This document shows, piece after piece, positions 1 through 7,040 of a stretch of DNA of 12,942 nt. Within the stretch, counting starts at the first letter, position 1. Every line of letters begins with the position of its first letter. The notes beneath the pieces are model-generated. The model was not told where the DNA came from and ran no database searches. It saw nothing but the letters and a program-made list of their open reading frames with translations. The DNA is taken from NCBI GenBank assembly GCA_002720735.1, contig PBJN01000004.1, forward strand, positions 1-12,942, written 5' to 3'. Made by a program: the position numbers and the translations under genes. The stretch is from Porticoccaceae bacterium (lineage in GTDB: Bacteria > Pseudomonadota > Gammaproteobacteria > Pseudomonadales > Porticoccaceae).

Positions 1-1159
1 AACCAATCTTGTTGAGACCATTCTGGAGCAGTGCCGCAGCCTGTTCTGTCTGACCATAGCCGGCAAGCGCACCAAGCGTGATCTCAGGGATAGGCTGCTT
101 GACCTTGGTAAGAAATTCCTTGGCCTTTTCTAGATCATAGGTATAGCCTCCAACGCCTTCCGGGGCACCCCAGATATTATTCGGCAACGGCACCGGATTC
201 CGCGCAACGGAACCGGAGAGAATGTTGTCGATGAAGGCGTCATAGTCGAAAGAATAGGAGATGGCCTTGCGTAGATTGACATCATCAAACGGCTTGCGGC
301 CATTATGAATGATGGAATAGAAAATGCGCATCGACTCTTCTTCCATGACATAGACATTATCCGATGCTGCCAGGCGCTTCACCTGGTCCTGCGGCAGATA
401 ACCGTCAGTGCCATGGAAATCACCATTCAACAGTCCAAGCACGCGGGAGTTGATCTCAACAACTGTGCGGAACTCAATCTCATCCAGATATTTGTCACCC
501 CAGCCCATGAAATGATCCGCGTACCGTTTGGCCTGGAAACCGATAGCCGGGTCATAGCGAGTCAGTTCAAAAGAACCTGAACCGGCTTCGTTCTTAGAAA
601 GCCATACACCGCCCCAATCACCATCAACTTCCTTTGATTTGACAAGATCAGAATTGACAACATGGATAGCTGGCACTGTGGCGAGGAATATAGATGACGG
701 CTCATTGAGATTAAACTCAACTGTGCGTGCATCCAGGGCCTTTGTTGAACCAGGTGCTATTGATTTCGAGAAAAGCGAGAACGCACCTTTCTTTAGAGCA
801 AGGATCCGCTCTATTGAGTAAACAACGTCTTTTGCCTCTACCGGAGTGCCATCGTGAAAGGTTGACCCTTCGCGCAGGACGAAAGTGTATTTCAGACCAT
901 CAGCAGAAATATCATAGCTTTCGGCAAGCCACGGTTCGAGTTTCGGCGGGTTATCCAGCCAGCGGAGCAGCCCATCATAGAGATTTAGACGTGACGCGAC
1001 GCGGCCAACATCATAGATGACATGCGGGTCCAACGTGTCATAGGGCGATGAATTGGCAAAAATGAACTTGTCCTTCGCCAATACCTGCTGGGTGATTCCA
1101 AGACTACCAAAAAGGGCAACCACCAGCATCAACGGTTTCAGGGATTTGAGAAATTTCAT
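1..1159 (-). CDS. ABC transporter solute-binding protein, family 5 (oligopeptide/dipeptide type), C-terminus cut by window edge
   Basis: Reading the minus strand from the ATG at 1159 gives 386 uninterrupted codons to the left edge, so the C-terminus is missing. The protein starts MKFLKSLKPLMLVVALFGSL and shows a Sec-type signal peptide: basic n-region, hydrophobic core, probable cleavage after VLA near residue 28. The mature part has hallmarks of SBP_bac_5: LDPH near the start, NLYDGLLRW, a LREGSTFHDGTPVEAKDVVYS-type stretch and, later, DVNLRKAISYSFDY. This family captures peptides, and also opines, nickel, heme or other small solutes, in the periplasm and hands them to two permeases and one or two ATPases; those partners are probably left of the window. 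The start is supported by a strong Shine-Dalgarno (AGGAGG, complement of 1168-1173) 8 nt upstream. SDR1 lies 89 bp upstream on the same strand. The ligand cannot be told from sequence; co-location suggests it is the substrate of the hyu genes (inference). Confidence 0.93.
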   Translation of the reverse strand, partial: MKFLKSLKPLMLVVALFGSLGITQQVLAKDKFIFANSSPYDTLDPHVIYDVGRVASRLNLYDGLLRWLDNPPKLEPWLAESYDISADGLKYTFVLREGSTFHDGTPVEAKDVVYSIERILALKKGAFSLFSKSIAPGSTKALDARTVEFNLNEPSSIFLATVPAIHVVNSDLVKSKEVDGDWGGVWLSKNEAGSGSFELTRYDPAIGFQAKRYADHFMGWGDKYLDEIEFRTVVEINSRVLGLLNGDFHGTDGYLPQDQVKRLAASDNVYVMEEESMRIFYSIIHNGRKPFDDVNLRKAISYSFDYDAFIDNILSGSVARNPVPLPNNIWGAPEGVGGYTYDLEKAKEFLTKVKQPIPEITLGALAGYGQTEQAAALLQNGLNKIG

Positions 1160-1198
1160 TGTCTGTTCCTCCTTTGCTCTCCTAAGCTTTGTTAAGTT

Positions 1199-1228
1199 AA
1201 TACAGCCTGCTTGTGTCAGCATGGACAA
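1199..1228 (-). promoter_or_regulatory. possible sigma70-like promoter for the solute-binding protein gene
   Basis: Read on the minus strand, TTGTCC (complement of 1223-1228) and TGTATT (complement of 1199-1204) are 18 nt apart. Each matches four of six consensus bases (TTGACA, TATAAT). The pair sits in the 89-bp gap between SDR1 and the binding-protein gene, about 40 bp before the start codon. Binding proteins are often made in excess of their neighbours, so a local promoter would be reasonable, but a match this weak can occur by chance. Confidence 0.25.
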
Positions 1229-1235
1229 TGCAACC

Positions 1236-1248
1236 GTGCATTTTGCAC
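1236..1248. repeat. perfect short inverted repeat abutting the SDR1 stop codon
   Basis: GTGCA and TGCAC flank a TTT spacer (1236-1240 and 1244-1248), directly next to the SDR1 stop codon (complement of 1249-1251). In an SDR1 transcript it could fold into a 5-bp hairpin just after the stop. No U-run follows in the minus-strand direction, so it is not an intrinsic terminator. It might be a small operator or a message-stabilising hairpin, or chance. Confidence 0.35.
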
Positions 1249-2010
1249 CTATCTATTCCATTGGAAGCCGTCTACCACGACATCCTGACCGGTAATAAAA
1301 CAGGGTTCGGACAAACACAGAAAACCAACGATGGCTGCAACATCAGCCGGCGTGCCGACACGCTTGGCAGCGATACCTTTGACAAGTTCTGTCTCGCGCT
1401 CGGCAATGACCTTGTTCTTCGCAACCTCTGTTTTGATCAACCCCGGGCAGATGGCATTGATCAGGATCTGTGGCCCCAGTTCTTTCGCCAGCGCACGGGT
1501 CATCCCCACAATTCCTGCCTTGGCGGCAGCATAGGCGAATCTTGAGACTGCAGCCGTCACCCCTCCGCTATAGGCGTTAAGGGAAGACATTGAGACTATG
1601 CGTCCATGCCCAGACTCAAGCATGACAGGCGCAACAGCCTGAATCCAATTGAAACAACTTTTAAGGTTGATATCTATAGTGCTGTCCCACTCGGTTTCAG
1701 TGATCTCCAGGATACCAACCGGCATGGATTTGCCTGCATTATTGACGAGTATGTCTATCCTGCCCCAAGTTTCGGCAACAGCAGCGACTATGCTTTTGGC
1801 CGTGGCGTGATCTGCAACATCGGCCTTGAACGACAGGCAAGGTTGCCCCAGTGCCTCGATCTCCTTGCTGGTGGAACTCATTTCAGCTTCAAGTAGGTCA
1901 ACCAGGACAACAGCACATCCCGCTTCGGCAAGGTTCAAGGCACAACCCCTGCCTATTCCTCGTGCACCGCCGGTGACAATTGCTACTCTCTGATCAAGCC
2001 TTTGTGACAT
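1249..2010 (-). CDS. short-chain dehydrogenase/reductase (classical SDR), SDR1
   Basis: The 253-residue length is normal for a classical SDR. Visible motifs are the cofactor loop TGGARGIG (13-20), Asp38 at the end of the second strand, ADV (63-65), NNAG (90-93), Asn115, the SMSS catalytic serine region (140-143), Y160-xxx-K164, and PG after ICPG (189-190). The full Asn-Ser-Tyr-Lys catalytic set is therefore present, and Asp38 predicts NAD(H) rather than NADP(H) (family knowledge). It should oxidise an alcohol or reduce a ketone in the cytoplasm. The closest general types are FabG-like and sugar/polyol dehydrogenases, and the substrate is unknown. It is divergent from the IclR gene across a 120-bp control region and precedes the binding-protein gene on the same strand. 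The ATG at 2010 sits just before the cofactor motif as usual; its ribosome site is weak (GGGA about 5 nt upstream). Confidence 0.93.
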   Translation of the reverse strand: MSQRLDQRVAIVTGGARGIGRGCALNLAEAGCAVVLVDLLEAEMSSTSKEIEALGQPCLSFKADVADHATAKSIVAAVAETWGRIDILVNNAGKSMPVGILEITETEWDSTIDINLKSCFNWIQAVAPVMLESGHGRIVSMSSLNAYSGGVTAAVSRFAYAAAKAGIVGMTRALAKELGPQILINAICPGLIKTEVAKNKVIAERETELVKGIAAKRVGTPADVAAIVGFLCLSEPCFITGQDVVVDGFQWNR

Positions 2011-2037
2011 GCGATCCCAACCTGCTTCATAAAAACA

Positions 2038-2064
2038 TTGACTGCAGGACTATTTATTCGTCAA
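2038..2064. promoter_or_regulatory. TTGAC/GTCAA dyad in the divergent control region
   Basis: TTGAC at 2038-2042 and GTCAA at 2060-2064 form an inverted repeat around a 17-nt spacer. Each strand therefore carries a -35-like TTGAC, pointing toward the other arm. The hexamers one promoter spacing downstream (TCAATA on plus, TCAATG on minus) are poor -10 boxes, so I cannot assign transcription starts. It may be part of overlapping divergent promoters, or a second regulator site between the IclR-type operators and SDR1. Confidence 0.35.
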
Positions 2065-2070
2065 TAGTTT

Positions 2071-2108
2071 TGTTTAGAAATATGAACAAATGTTCACATA
2101 TGTAAACA
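2071..2108. promoter_or_regulatory. tandem pseudo-palindromic operator, probable IclR-family binding site
   Basis: Two 18-bp units of form TGTTYA-N6-TRAACA lie end to end. Unit 1 is 2071-2088 (TGTTTAGAAATATGAACA) and unit 2 is 2091-2108 (TGTTCACATATGTAAACA), with centres 20 bp apart. Unit 2 is close to an inverted copy of unit 1, so the whole 38 bp is itself a dyad centred between 2089 and 2090: outer arms TGTTTA/TAAACA and inner arms TGAACA/TGTTCA both match perfectly. IclR-family regulators bind palindromic sites, often as pairs of dimers, and commonly control themselves and a divergent gene. The position, 23 bp before the iclR start and about 60 bp before SDR1, fits a shared operator. The assignment to the adjacent regulator is inference. 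Confidence 0.7.
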
Positions 2109-2130
2109 AAGCAACAGAGAAGAGCAAAAC

Positions 2131-2937
2131 TTGTCCGAAAGTGTTAAGTCTGCGGTCAGGACACTCCGCATCCTTGAATTGTTTGATGCGGCAGAAAAAC
2201 CGGTCGGCCTGAAACAGATCACAAGTCAGTTGAACCTGCCCAAGAGTTCAGCCTTCATGCTTGTTAACACACTGCTAAATGAAGGCTATTTAGAAGAATC
2301 TGAGAAAAACACGTTCAAATTGGCAGCCGTCCTGAAAGACAACAGCCGTTGGATTGGTGGCATTTCAAGAACAATTAGTCGTGCTGCGGCTTCTGAAATG
2401 GATGCATTGCTGGATATGTTTGAAGAAAGCGTTGTTCTTGGCTGTCCGACCCCTACGCTAGATATCCAGATTATCAGTGACCGCCAGTGTAAAAAGGAAA
2501 TAGGCTACCGAACTGCACAACAGCCATTTTTGCCAGCATGGTGTTCAGCCATGGGGCATGCGATTCTCGCCTTTCTTCCTGAGCAGCGCGTTATTGACTA
2601 TCTGGATAGTTTCGAAAGAAAGCCAATCACCAGCAAGACAATGACCGAAAAAACCGAGATTATGAAACGGTTAGAAAAATGTCGGCGCCGTGGTTATGCA
2701 CTCAGCATAGATGAGCGGATAGATGGAGCAAGCGGCATTGCGGTTCCAATCAGAGATACAGAGGGCAACCCCCGTGCCGCTATAAATATTGTCATGCTGA
2801 CACCACAATTCTGGCATCAAAAACAACACATAATCGCGGAATTGCAACATTCGGCAAAACGCATAGAAAGGCAGCTTTTTCTGCCTGTTGAACAATTGAG
2901 GCAGGGCCAAAACATTGCTGTGAGGAGAGCTTTATAA
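2131..2937 (+). CDS. IclR-family transcriptional regulator
   Basis: The 268-residue protein has the two-part IclR architecture. An N-terminal winged helix-turn-helix spans about residues 5-67 (SAVRTLRILELF, then LKQITSQLNLPKSSAFMLVN as the HTH and YLEESEKNTFKLA as the wing). The C-terminal effector-binding domain spans about 80-250, with AWCSAMGHAILAFLP (136-150) and IDERIDGASGIAVPI (193-207), both typical of the family. The start is TTG at 2131, preceded by a purine-rich GAGAAGAG; it places the conserved SAVRTL segment at residue 7, as expected, and no in-frame ATG lies nearby upstream of the domain. The stop overlaps the hyuA1 start (TAATG), so the regulator is translated with the enzymes it probably controls. 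It likely binds the dyad at 2071-2108 and governs both this operon and SDR1. The effector is unknown. Four cysteines (105, 120, 138, 184) lie in the effector domain. Confidence 0.93.
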   Translation: MSESVKSAVRTLRILELFDAAEKPVGLKQITSQLNLPKSSAFMLVNTLLNEGYLEESEKNTFKLAAVLKDNSRWIGGISRTISRAAASEMDALLDMFEESVVLGCPTPTLDIQIISDRQCKKEIGYRTAQQPFLPAWCSAMGHAILAFLPEQRVIDYLDSFERKPITSKTMTEKTEIMKRLEKCRRRGYALSIDERIDGASGIAVPIRDTEGNPRAAINIVMLTPQFWHQKQHIIAELQHSAKRIERQLFLPVEQLRQGQNIAVRRAL

Positions 2938-4994
2938 TGGCCTATAGAGTGGCGGTTGATATTGGTGGAACCTTCACCGATTTCTGTGTTTTTGATGATG
3001 AAACCCGCAAGATAGAAACTCTTAAGGTGCTTTCTACACCTGACAAACCGGGCTCGGAGATCATTTCCGGCCTGAAAGAACTAGCCTGCAGCAAAGGCAT
3101 CAAAGCCGGCTGCATTACATGGTTCAGCCATGGCACCACTGTAGGTATTAACACTGTCATCCAGCGTCGAGGTGCTCGATTGGCATTGATCGTTACTACT
3201 GGATTTGAGGATGTGCTTGAATTAGCGCGTCTCAAAGTGCCTGATCCTTACAATATTTTCTCACGCCGGCCAACGCCATTGGTGCCCCGAGAACGCGTCT
3301 ATGGCATAACCGAACGAATGCTCAAGGATGGCAGCATCGAAACACCGCTGGACCGTGCTAGCGTGGAGCGGGTGGTCAGAGCAGCCCGCCGTGATGGCGC
3401 AGATACAATCGTCGTCGCCCTGCTCCATAGCTATGCAAATCCTGAACATGAGCGCCAAGTTCGCACTTTCATAAACGAATCTCATGACGACATGGAGGTC
3501 ACTCTTTCTTCAGAAGTCTGGCCGGTGATCAGAGAATATGAACGAACTGTCACCGCCACTGTAGCCGGCTATGTGCAGCGTCGGGTTGCCCATTATTTGT
3601 CAGCATTCCAGCAGGCTTTAAATGAAGCAGAAGTGCCTGCACTACCTCTCATCGGCAAATCCAATGGCGGCGTCATGAGTGCCGAAGCTGGCAAGAAAGA
3701 CCCGATCTCGATGCTGCTTTCAGGCACCGCCGCTGGGGTTATCGGTGCTGCCGATATTGCCCGCCGGGTTGGTCGTGACGAGGTGTTGAGTTTCGATGTC
3801 GGTGGCACCAGTGCTGATGTCGCTGTCATTCGTGACGGTAGTGCTGCCTATGGAAGCGGCGAATTAGTTGGCGAATTTCCTATTTTTGTACCGACAGTTT
3901 CCGTCACATCAATCGGCGAAGGTGGTGGCTCCATCGCCTGGATAGATGATTTTGGTGTTTTGAAGGTCGGCCCTGAAAGCGCTGGCTCCTCTCCTGGGCC
4001 GGCCTGCTATGATCGCGGCGGCAACCGCCCAACCATTACCGATGCATTCGCCACACTTGGTGTGCTTTCCGCAGGCAAACTTGGCTATGGTGCGGTTGAG
4101 ATAAAGCCAGAGAAAGCTCGCGATACCTTGAAGCCACTTGCTGAACAGCTTGACCTTTCCATTGAACAGGCTGCCGAAAGCGTCATCCAGATTGCAGTTT
4201 CCGGCATGTTCCTGGAAACAAGCAAACTGATGTCGCGCCAAGGTGCAGACCCGCGAAGTTTCAGCCTGGTAGCATTTGGGGGCGCCGGCCCGATGACAGC
4301 CTGTCATCTCGGTCGCGAACTCGGCCTGGCAGAGGTCATAATTCCACCCACTCCTGGCGTGCTTTCCGCCTATGGCGGCCTAATTGCCGATATTCGCAAT
4401 GATTTTATCCGAACGGTGATGATCGAAGTCAGCAGCATTGGTCTTGAAACGCTCCAACCGGTTGCAGACGAATTGGAAGCAGAGGCCCGCAATTGGCTGT
4501 TTTTAGAACAGGCTTTTGATGGTGATGCTCAGCTTATCTGGACAGCCGATATGCGCTATCACGGCCAGTCATACGAGATTGAGACAGCTATAGACCGTCA
4601 GGCACTAGATGCTGCCGATATTAACGCCATCGCTACAGCTTTTCATCATGCCCATCATCGTGTCTATGATCATTCAGACCCTGACGCCGCCGTCCAGATT
4701 GTCAATCTTCGGCTTGTGGTTGCCGGTACTGTGCCGAAACCTACTCTGCCTCTATCTAAGGAAAAACCAGGTCGGGCAAATGCTGCCGGTGAAACCCGGG
4801 TCTGGCTAGATGGTAAGTGGCAACAGGCTGCAATTTATGACCGCAAGCACTTGTCCGCCGGTGACAGGTTCAGCGGCCCAGCCATCATCGGGCAGGATGA
4901 TACGACAACTATCGTACTGCCTGATTTTGAAGGTCGGGTGGATGGCGCCAGCAACCTGATCTTGCATAGCAGGGAGAAGTCTGATGCCAATTGA
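2937..4994 (+). CDS. hyuA: HyuA-type subunit 1 (hydantoinase A / oxoprolinase / ketone carboxylase family)
   Basis: The 685-residue protein is full length for the HyuA family. The N-terminal Hydant_A_N domain has DIGGTFTD (8-15), HGTTVGINT (65-73) and EYERT (200-204). The central Hydantoinase_A domain has KSNGG (241-245), DVGGTSAD (287-294), GEGGGSIA (327-334), AFGGAGP (446-452) and GVLSAYGG (474-481). The two DxGGT motifs are the phosphate-binding loops of the actin/sugar-kinase-like fold, so this should be the ATP-using subunit, working with HyuB1. Known relatives hydrolyse hydantoins or 5-oxoproline, or activate ketones for carboxylation, with ATP. GAGGAGA at 2922-2928 gives a good ribosome site, and the start overlaps the iclR stop. 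Two departures from paralogue HyuA2 stand out: Thr264 where HyuA2 has Pro in SGPAAG, and Thr454 where HyuA2 has His after GAGP. The exact substrate is not predictable. Confidence 0.94.
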   Translation: MAYRVAVDIGGTFTDFCVFDDETRKIETLKVLSTPDKPGSEIISGLKELACSKGIKAGCITWFSHGTTVGINTVIQRRGARLALIVTTGFEDVLELARLKVPDPYNIFSRRPTPLVPRERVYGITERMLKDGSIETPLDRASVERVVRAARRDGADTIVVALLHSYANPEHERQVRTFINESHDDMEVTLSSEVWPVIREYERTVTATVAGYVQRRVAHYLSAFQQALNEAEVPALPLIGKSNGGVMSAEAGKKDPISMLLSGTAAGVIGAADIARRVGRDEVLSFDVGGTSADVAVIRDGSAAYGSGELVGEFPIFVPTVSVTSIGEGGGSIAWIDDFGVLKVGPESAGSSPGPACYDRGGNRPTITDAFATLGVLSAGKLGYGAVEIKPEKARDTLKPLAEQLDLSIEQAAESVIQIAVSGMFLETSKLMSRQGADPRSFSLVAFGGAGPMTACHLGRELGLAEVIIPPTPGVLSAYGGLIADIRNDFIRTVMIEVSSIGLETLQPVADELEAEARNWLFLEQAFDGDAQLIWTADMRYHGQSYEIETAIDRQALDAADINAIATAFHHAHHRVYDHSDPDAAVQIVNLRLVVAGTVPKPTLPLSKEKPGRANAAGETRVWLDGKWQQAAIYDRKHLSAGDRFSGPAIIGQDDTTTIVLPDFEGRVDGASNLILHSREKSDAN

Positions 4995-6999
4995 TAAGGT
5001 GACACTGGAGATACTGAAAAACCATACTCGTGCGGCTGCCGAAAGCATGGCGTTCACGCTTTATCGCACCGCTCATTCCACCTTTGTCAAGGAAACCGAA
5101 GATTTTACCACCGGGCTTACGACCCCAGAGGGAGAAACCTTCGCCACCCCCACTGAACTTGGTGCAACATGGTTTGTTGGCCTCAATTATGGCCGCGCTA
5201 TTCGTATGATAGATGACTACAAACCTGGTGATATATGCATGACCAATGATCCCTATTCTGGTTTTGTCTGCACGCATCCACCGGACATGCATATCTGGAA
5301 GCCGATTTTCTATGGTGATGAGATCGTCGCCTTTTCGGTAGGTCATATTCATAACACCGACGTTGGCGGTGCGGTGCCTGCTTCGCTTTCACGCTCACTT
5401 TCTGAAGTCCATCAGGAGGGGATTAGGATACCACCGACAAAAATACTCCGTGAGGGTGAACTGAACCAAAAGATGCTGGATGTATTTCTTGCCAATGTGC
5501 GTGCCCCGGAACAAAATTGGGGTGACCTAAAAGCTCAGATTGCTGCCTGCAATACTGGTGAGAGAAAAGTTGCTGAAATGATTGAACGATTCGGCATAGA
5601 CACATTCCGCAAAGGTGTCGGTGATCTGCTTGATTATGCCGAAAAGCAAGCACGGGCGATCATCCGGGAACTGCCCAATGGTCGCTATAATTTCCGTGAC
5701 TACATAGATGAGGACGCTGTCAATGGCTGGCCATGTCGCTTGAAACTCAGCCTCATAATCCATGATGATGAATTGGTCCTTGATTTTACCGGCTCAGACC
5801 CGCAGCTGGAAAGCTCCATGAATATGCCGACCGGTGGTGACCCGCGCCATGTCCTAATGCTTGTTGGAGTTGTATATGTGCTGTATTCCCTCGACCCTAG
5901 GCTTTACCTAAATTCGGGCATTGCCCGTGCGTGTCGTTGCATCTTGCCTTCAGGGACAATCGTCAACCCGGTTTTTCCAGCGGCTGTTGGGATGCGCACA
6001 CTTTCCTGCAACCGCTTGCATGGCTTGACTTTCGGGGCTTTTGCTAAGGCTGCTCCTGAAAGACTAATGGGTGCCCCTGCAAGCGGTGGGCCGATCATGA
6101 ATGTCAACACAACTGATACCCGCTCTGGCCGTCGCATAATGGCGGCGATTGACCCGATGACCGGCGGTTCCGGTGGCAGTGCAGAAGGTGATGGCCATGA
6201 TGGCTCTGGTGCCAATCAGGGTTTCCTTAAGAACACGCCCGTTGAGGTCAATGAGGTAGAGGCTGGCATCCGAGTTCACCGCTACGGACTAATGACCAAT
6301 TCAGCTGGCCCTGGCAAGCATCGCGGTGGGCTGGGGACTGAACTTGTTTTTGAGGCGTTAGCCCCAAATACACGCGTCACCGCCCGCAATCGTGATCGCA
6401 CTGTCTTTTCAGGCTGGGGTATCGCCGGTGGCAAGGCTGGCGGGCTTTCCCGCTTCATTCGCAATCCTGGTCGGGATAACGCATTTGACCTTCGAAATAC
6501 TGATATTGTCACCATCGATCCCGGTGACATCATCCATGTCACCTGCGGTGGTGCTGGTGGCTGGGGTGATCCTTTACAGCGCGATCCGGAAGCGGTGCTA
6601 AGAGATGTGTTACGTGGCTGGGTCAGCTGCGATCATGCACAACAGGAGTATGGGGTAATAATCAGCGATAGAAAGCTGGATGAAGAGGCAACAGAGGCCT
6701 GCCGCAAGGCACGCAGCAACGATGGGGGCGCCGGCAAAGAAGCTTCGTTCTATCATGTTGGCAAAGCCCAGCAGGCTTTTGAAACTGTCTGGACAGAGGC
6801 GAATTATGACGCCCTTACCGAAGGATTGATGAAACTGCCGGTGACCTGGCGTTTCTACGCCAAACACAGGGTGTTCAGTATGATAGACAAACTGCCATCT
6901 GATGATCCGGGGCGCAGCGATGGCACTGCAGTCCGCCATGGATTTACCAGATTGTCAGACGAGTTTCCGGACCTTGCGGAGGCCAGCGCCAACTCGTGA
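4984..6999 (+). CDS. hyuB: HyuB-type subunit 1 (hydantoinase B family) with C-terminal extension
   Basis: This 671-residue HyuB partner of HyuA1 overlaps it by 11 nt, with GGGAGAAG just before the ATG. Family hallmarks are TLEILKN at the start, NDPY (88-91), a HxxD pair (His98, Asp101), His123 followed by D126-VGG, QEG (144-146), NTPVE (417-421), GPGKHRGG (442-449) and GGAGGWGDP (522-530). His98, Asp101 and His123 have the same spacing as the metal ligands reported for the acetone carboxylase HyuB-like subunit (His150/Asp153/His175, from memory), so a bound metal is likely (inference). The protein is about 70 residues longer than HyuB2. After the common region ends near residue 577 it carries a roughly 94-residue tail containing LPVTWRFYAKHRVF (618-631). 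I have no function for the tail. No Cys4 zinc motif is visible in it. Confidence 0.93.
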   Translation: MPIDKVTLEILKNHTRAAAESMAFTLYRTAHSTFVKETEDFTTGLTTPEGETFATPTELGATWFVGLNYGRAIRMIDDYKPGDICMTNDPYSGFVCTHPPDMHIWKPIFYGDEIVAFSVGHIHNTDVGGAVPASLSRSLSEVHQEGIRIPPTKILREGELNQKMLDVFLANVRAPEQNWGDLKAQIAACNTGERKVAEMIERFGIDTFRKGVGDLLDYAEKQARAIIRELPNGRYNFRDYIDEDAVNGWPCRLKLSLIIHDDELVLDFTGSDPQLESSMNMPTGGDPRHVLMLVGVVYVLYSLDPRLYLNSGIARACRCILPSGTIVNPVFPAAVGMRTLSCNRLHGLTFGAFAKAAPERLMGAPASGGPIMNVNTTDTRSGRRIMAAIDPMTGGSGGSAEGDGHDGSGANQGFLKNTPVEVNEVEAGIRVHRYGLMTNSAGPGKHRGGLGTELVFEALAPNTRVTARNRDRTVFSGWGIAGGKAGGLSRFIRNPGRDNAFDLRNTDIVTIDPGDIIHVTCGGAGGWGDPLQRDPEAVLRDVLRGWVSCDHAQQEYGVIISDRKLDEEATEACRKARSNDGGAGKEASFYHVGKAQQAFETVWTEANYDALTEGLMKLPVTWRFYAKHRVFSMIDKLPSDDPGRSDGTAVRHGFTRLSDEFPDLAEASANS

Positions 7000-7040
7000 T
7001 GCATGCTTAAAACTGCCAGGCCACCTAAAGAAAAAAGAAT

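Noticed and set aside
305-580. Short plus-strand open frames across the left 1.2 kb
   Set aside because: They are opposite the continuous minus-strand binding-protein frame, which has a signal peptide, strong ribosome site and family motifs.
2038-2066. Consensus sigma70 promoter for iclR starting at TTGACT
   Set aside because: The hexamer at 17-nt spacing is TCAATA, which lacks the key A and T of a -10 box; 16- and 18-nt spacings are no better.
3909-4307. 132-codon minus-strand open frame inside hyuA1
   Set aside because: It lies wholly opposite conserved HyuA motifs, has no recognisable domain and no credible ribosome site.
6715-6996. HyuB1 tail as a fused zinc-binding gamma subunit of a ketone carboxylase
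   Set aside because: There are no cysteines in the tail and only two nearby (549, 573), so the four-Cys zinc pattern expected of the gamma subunit is missing.
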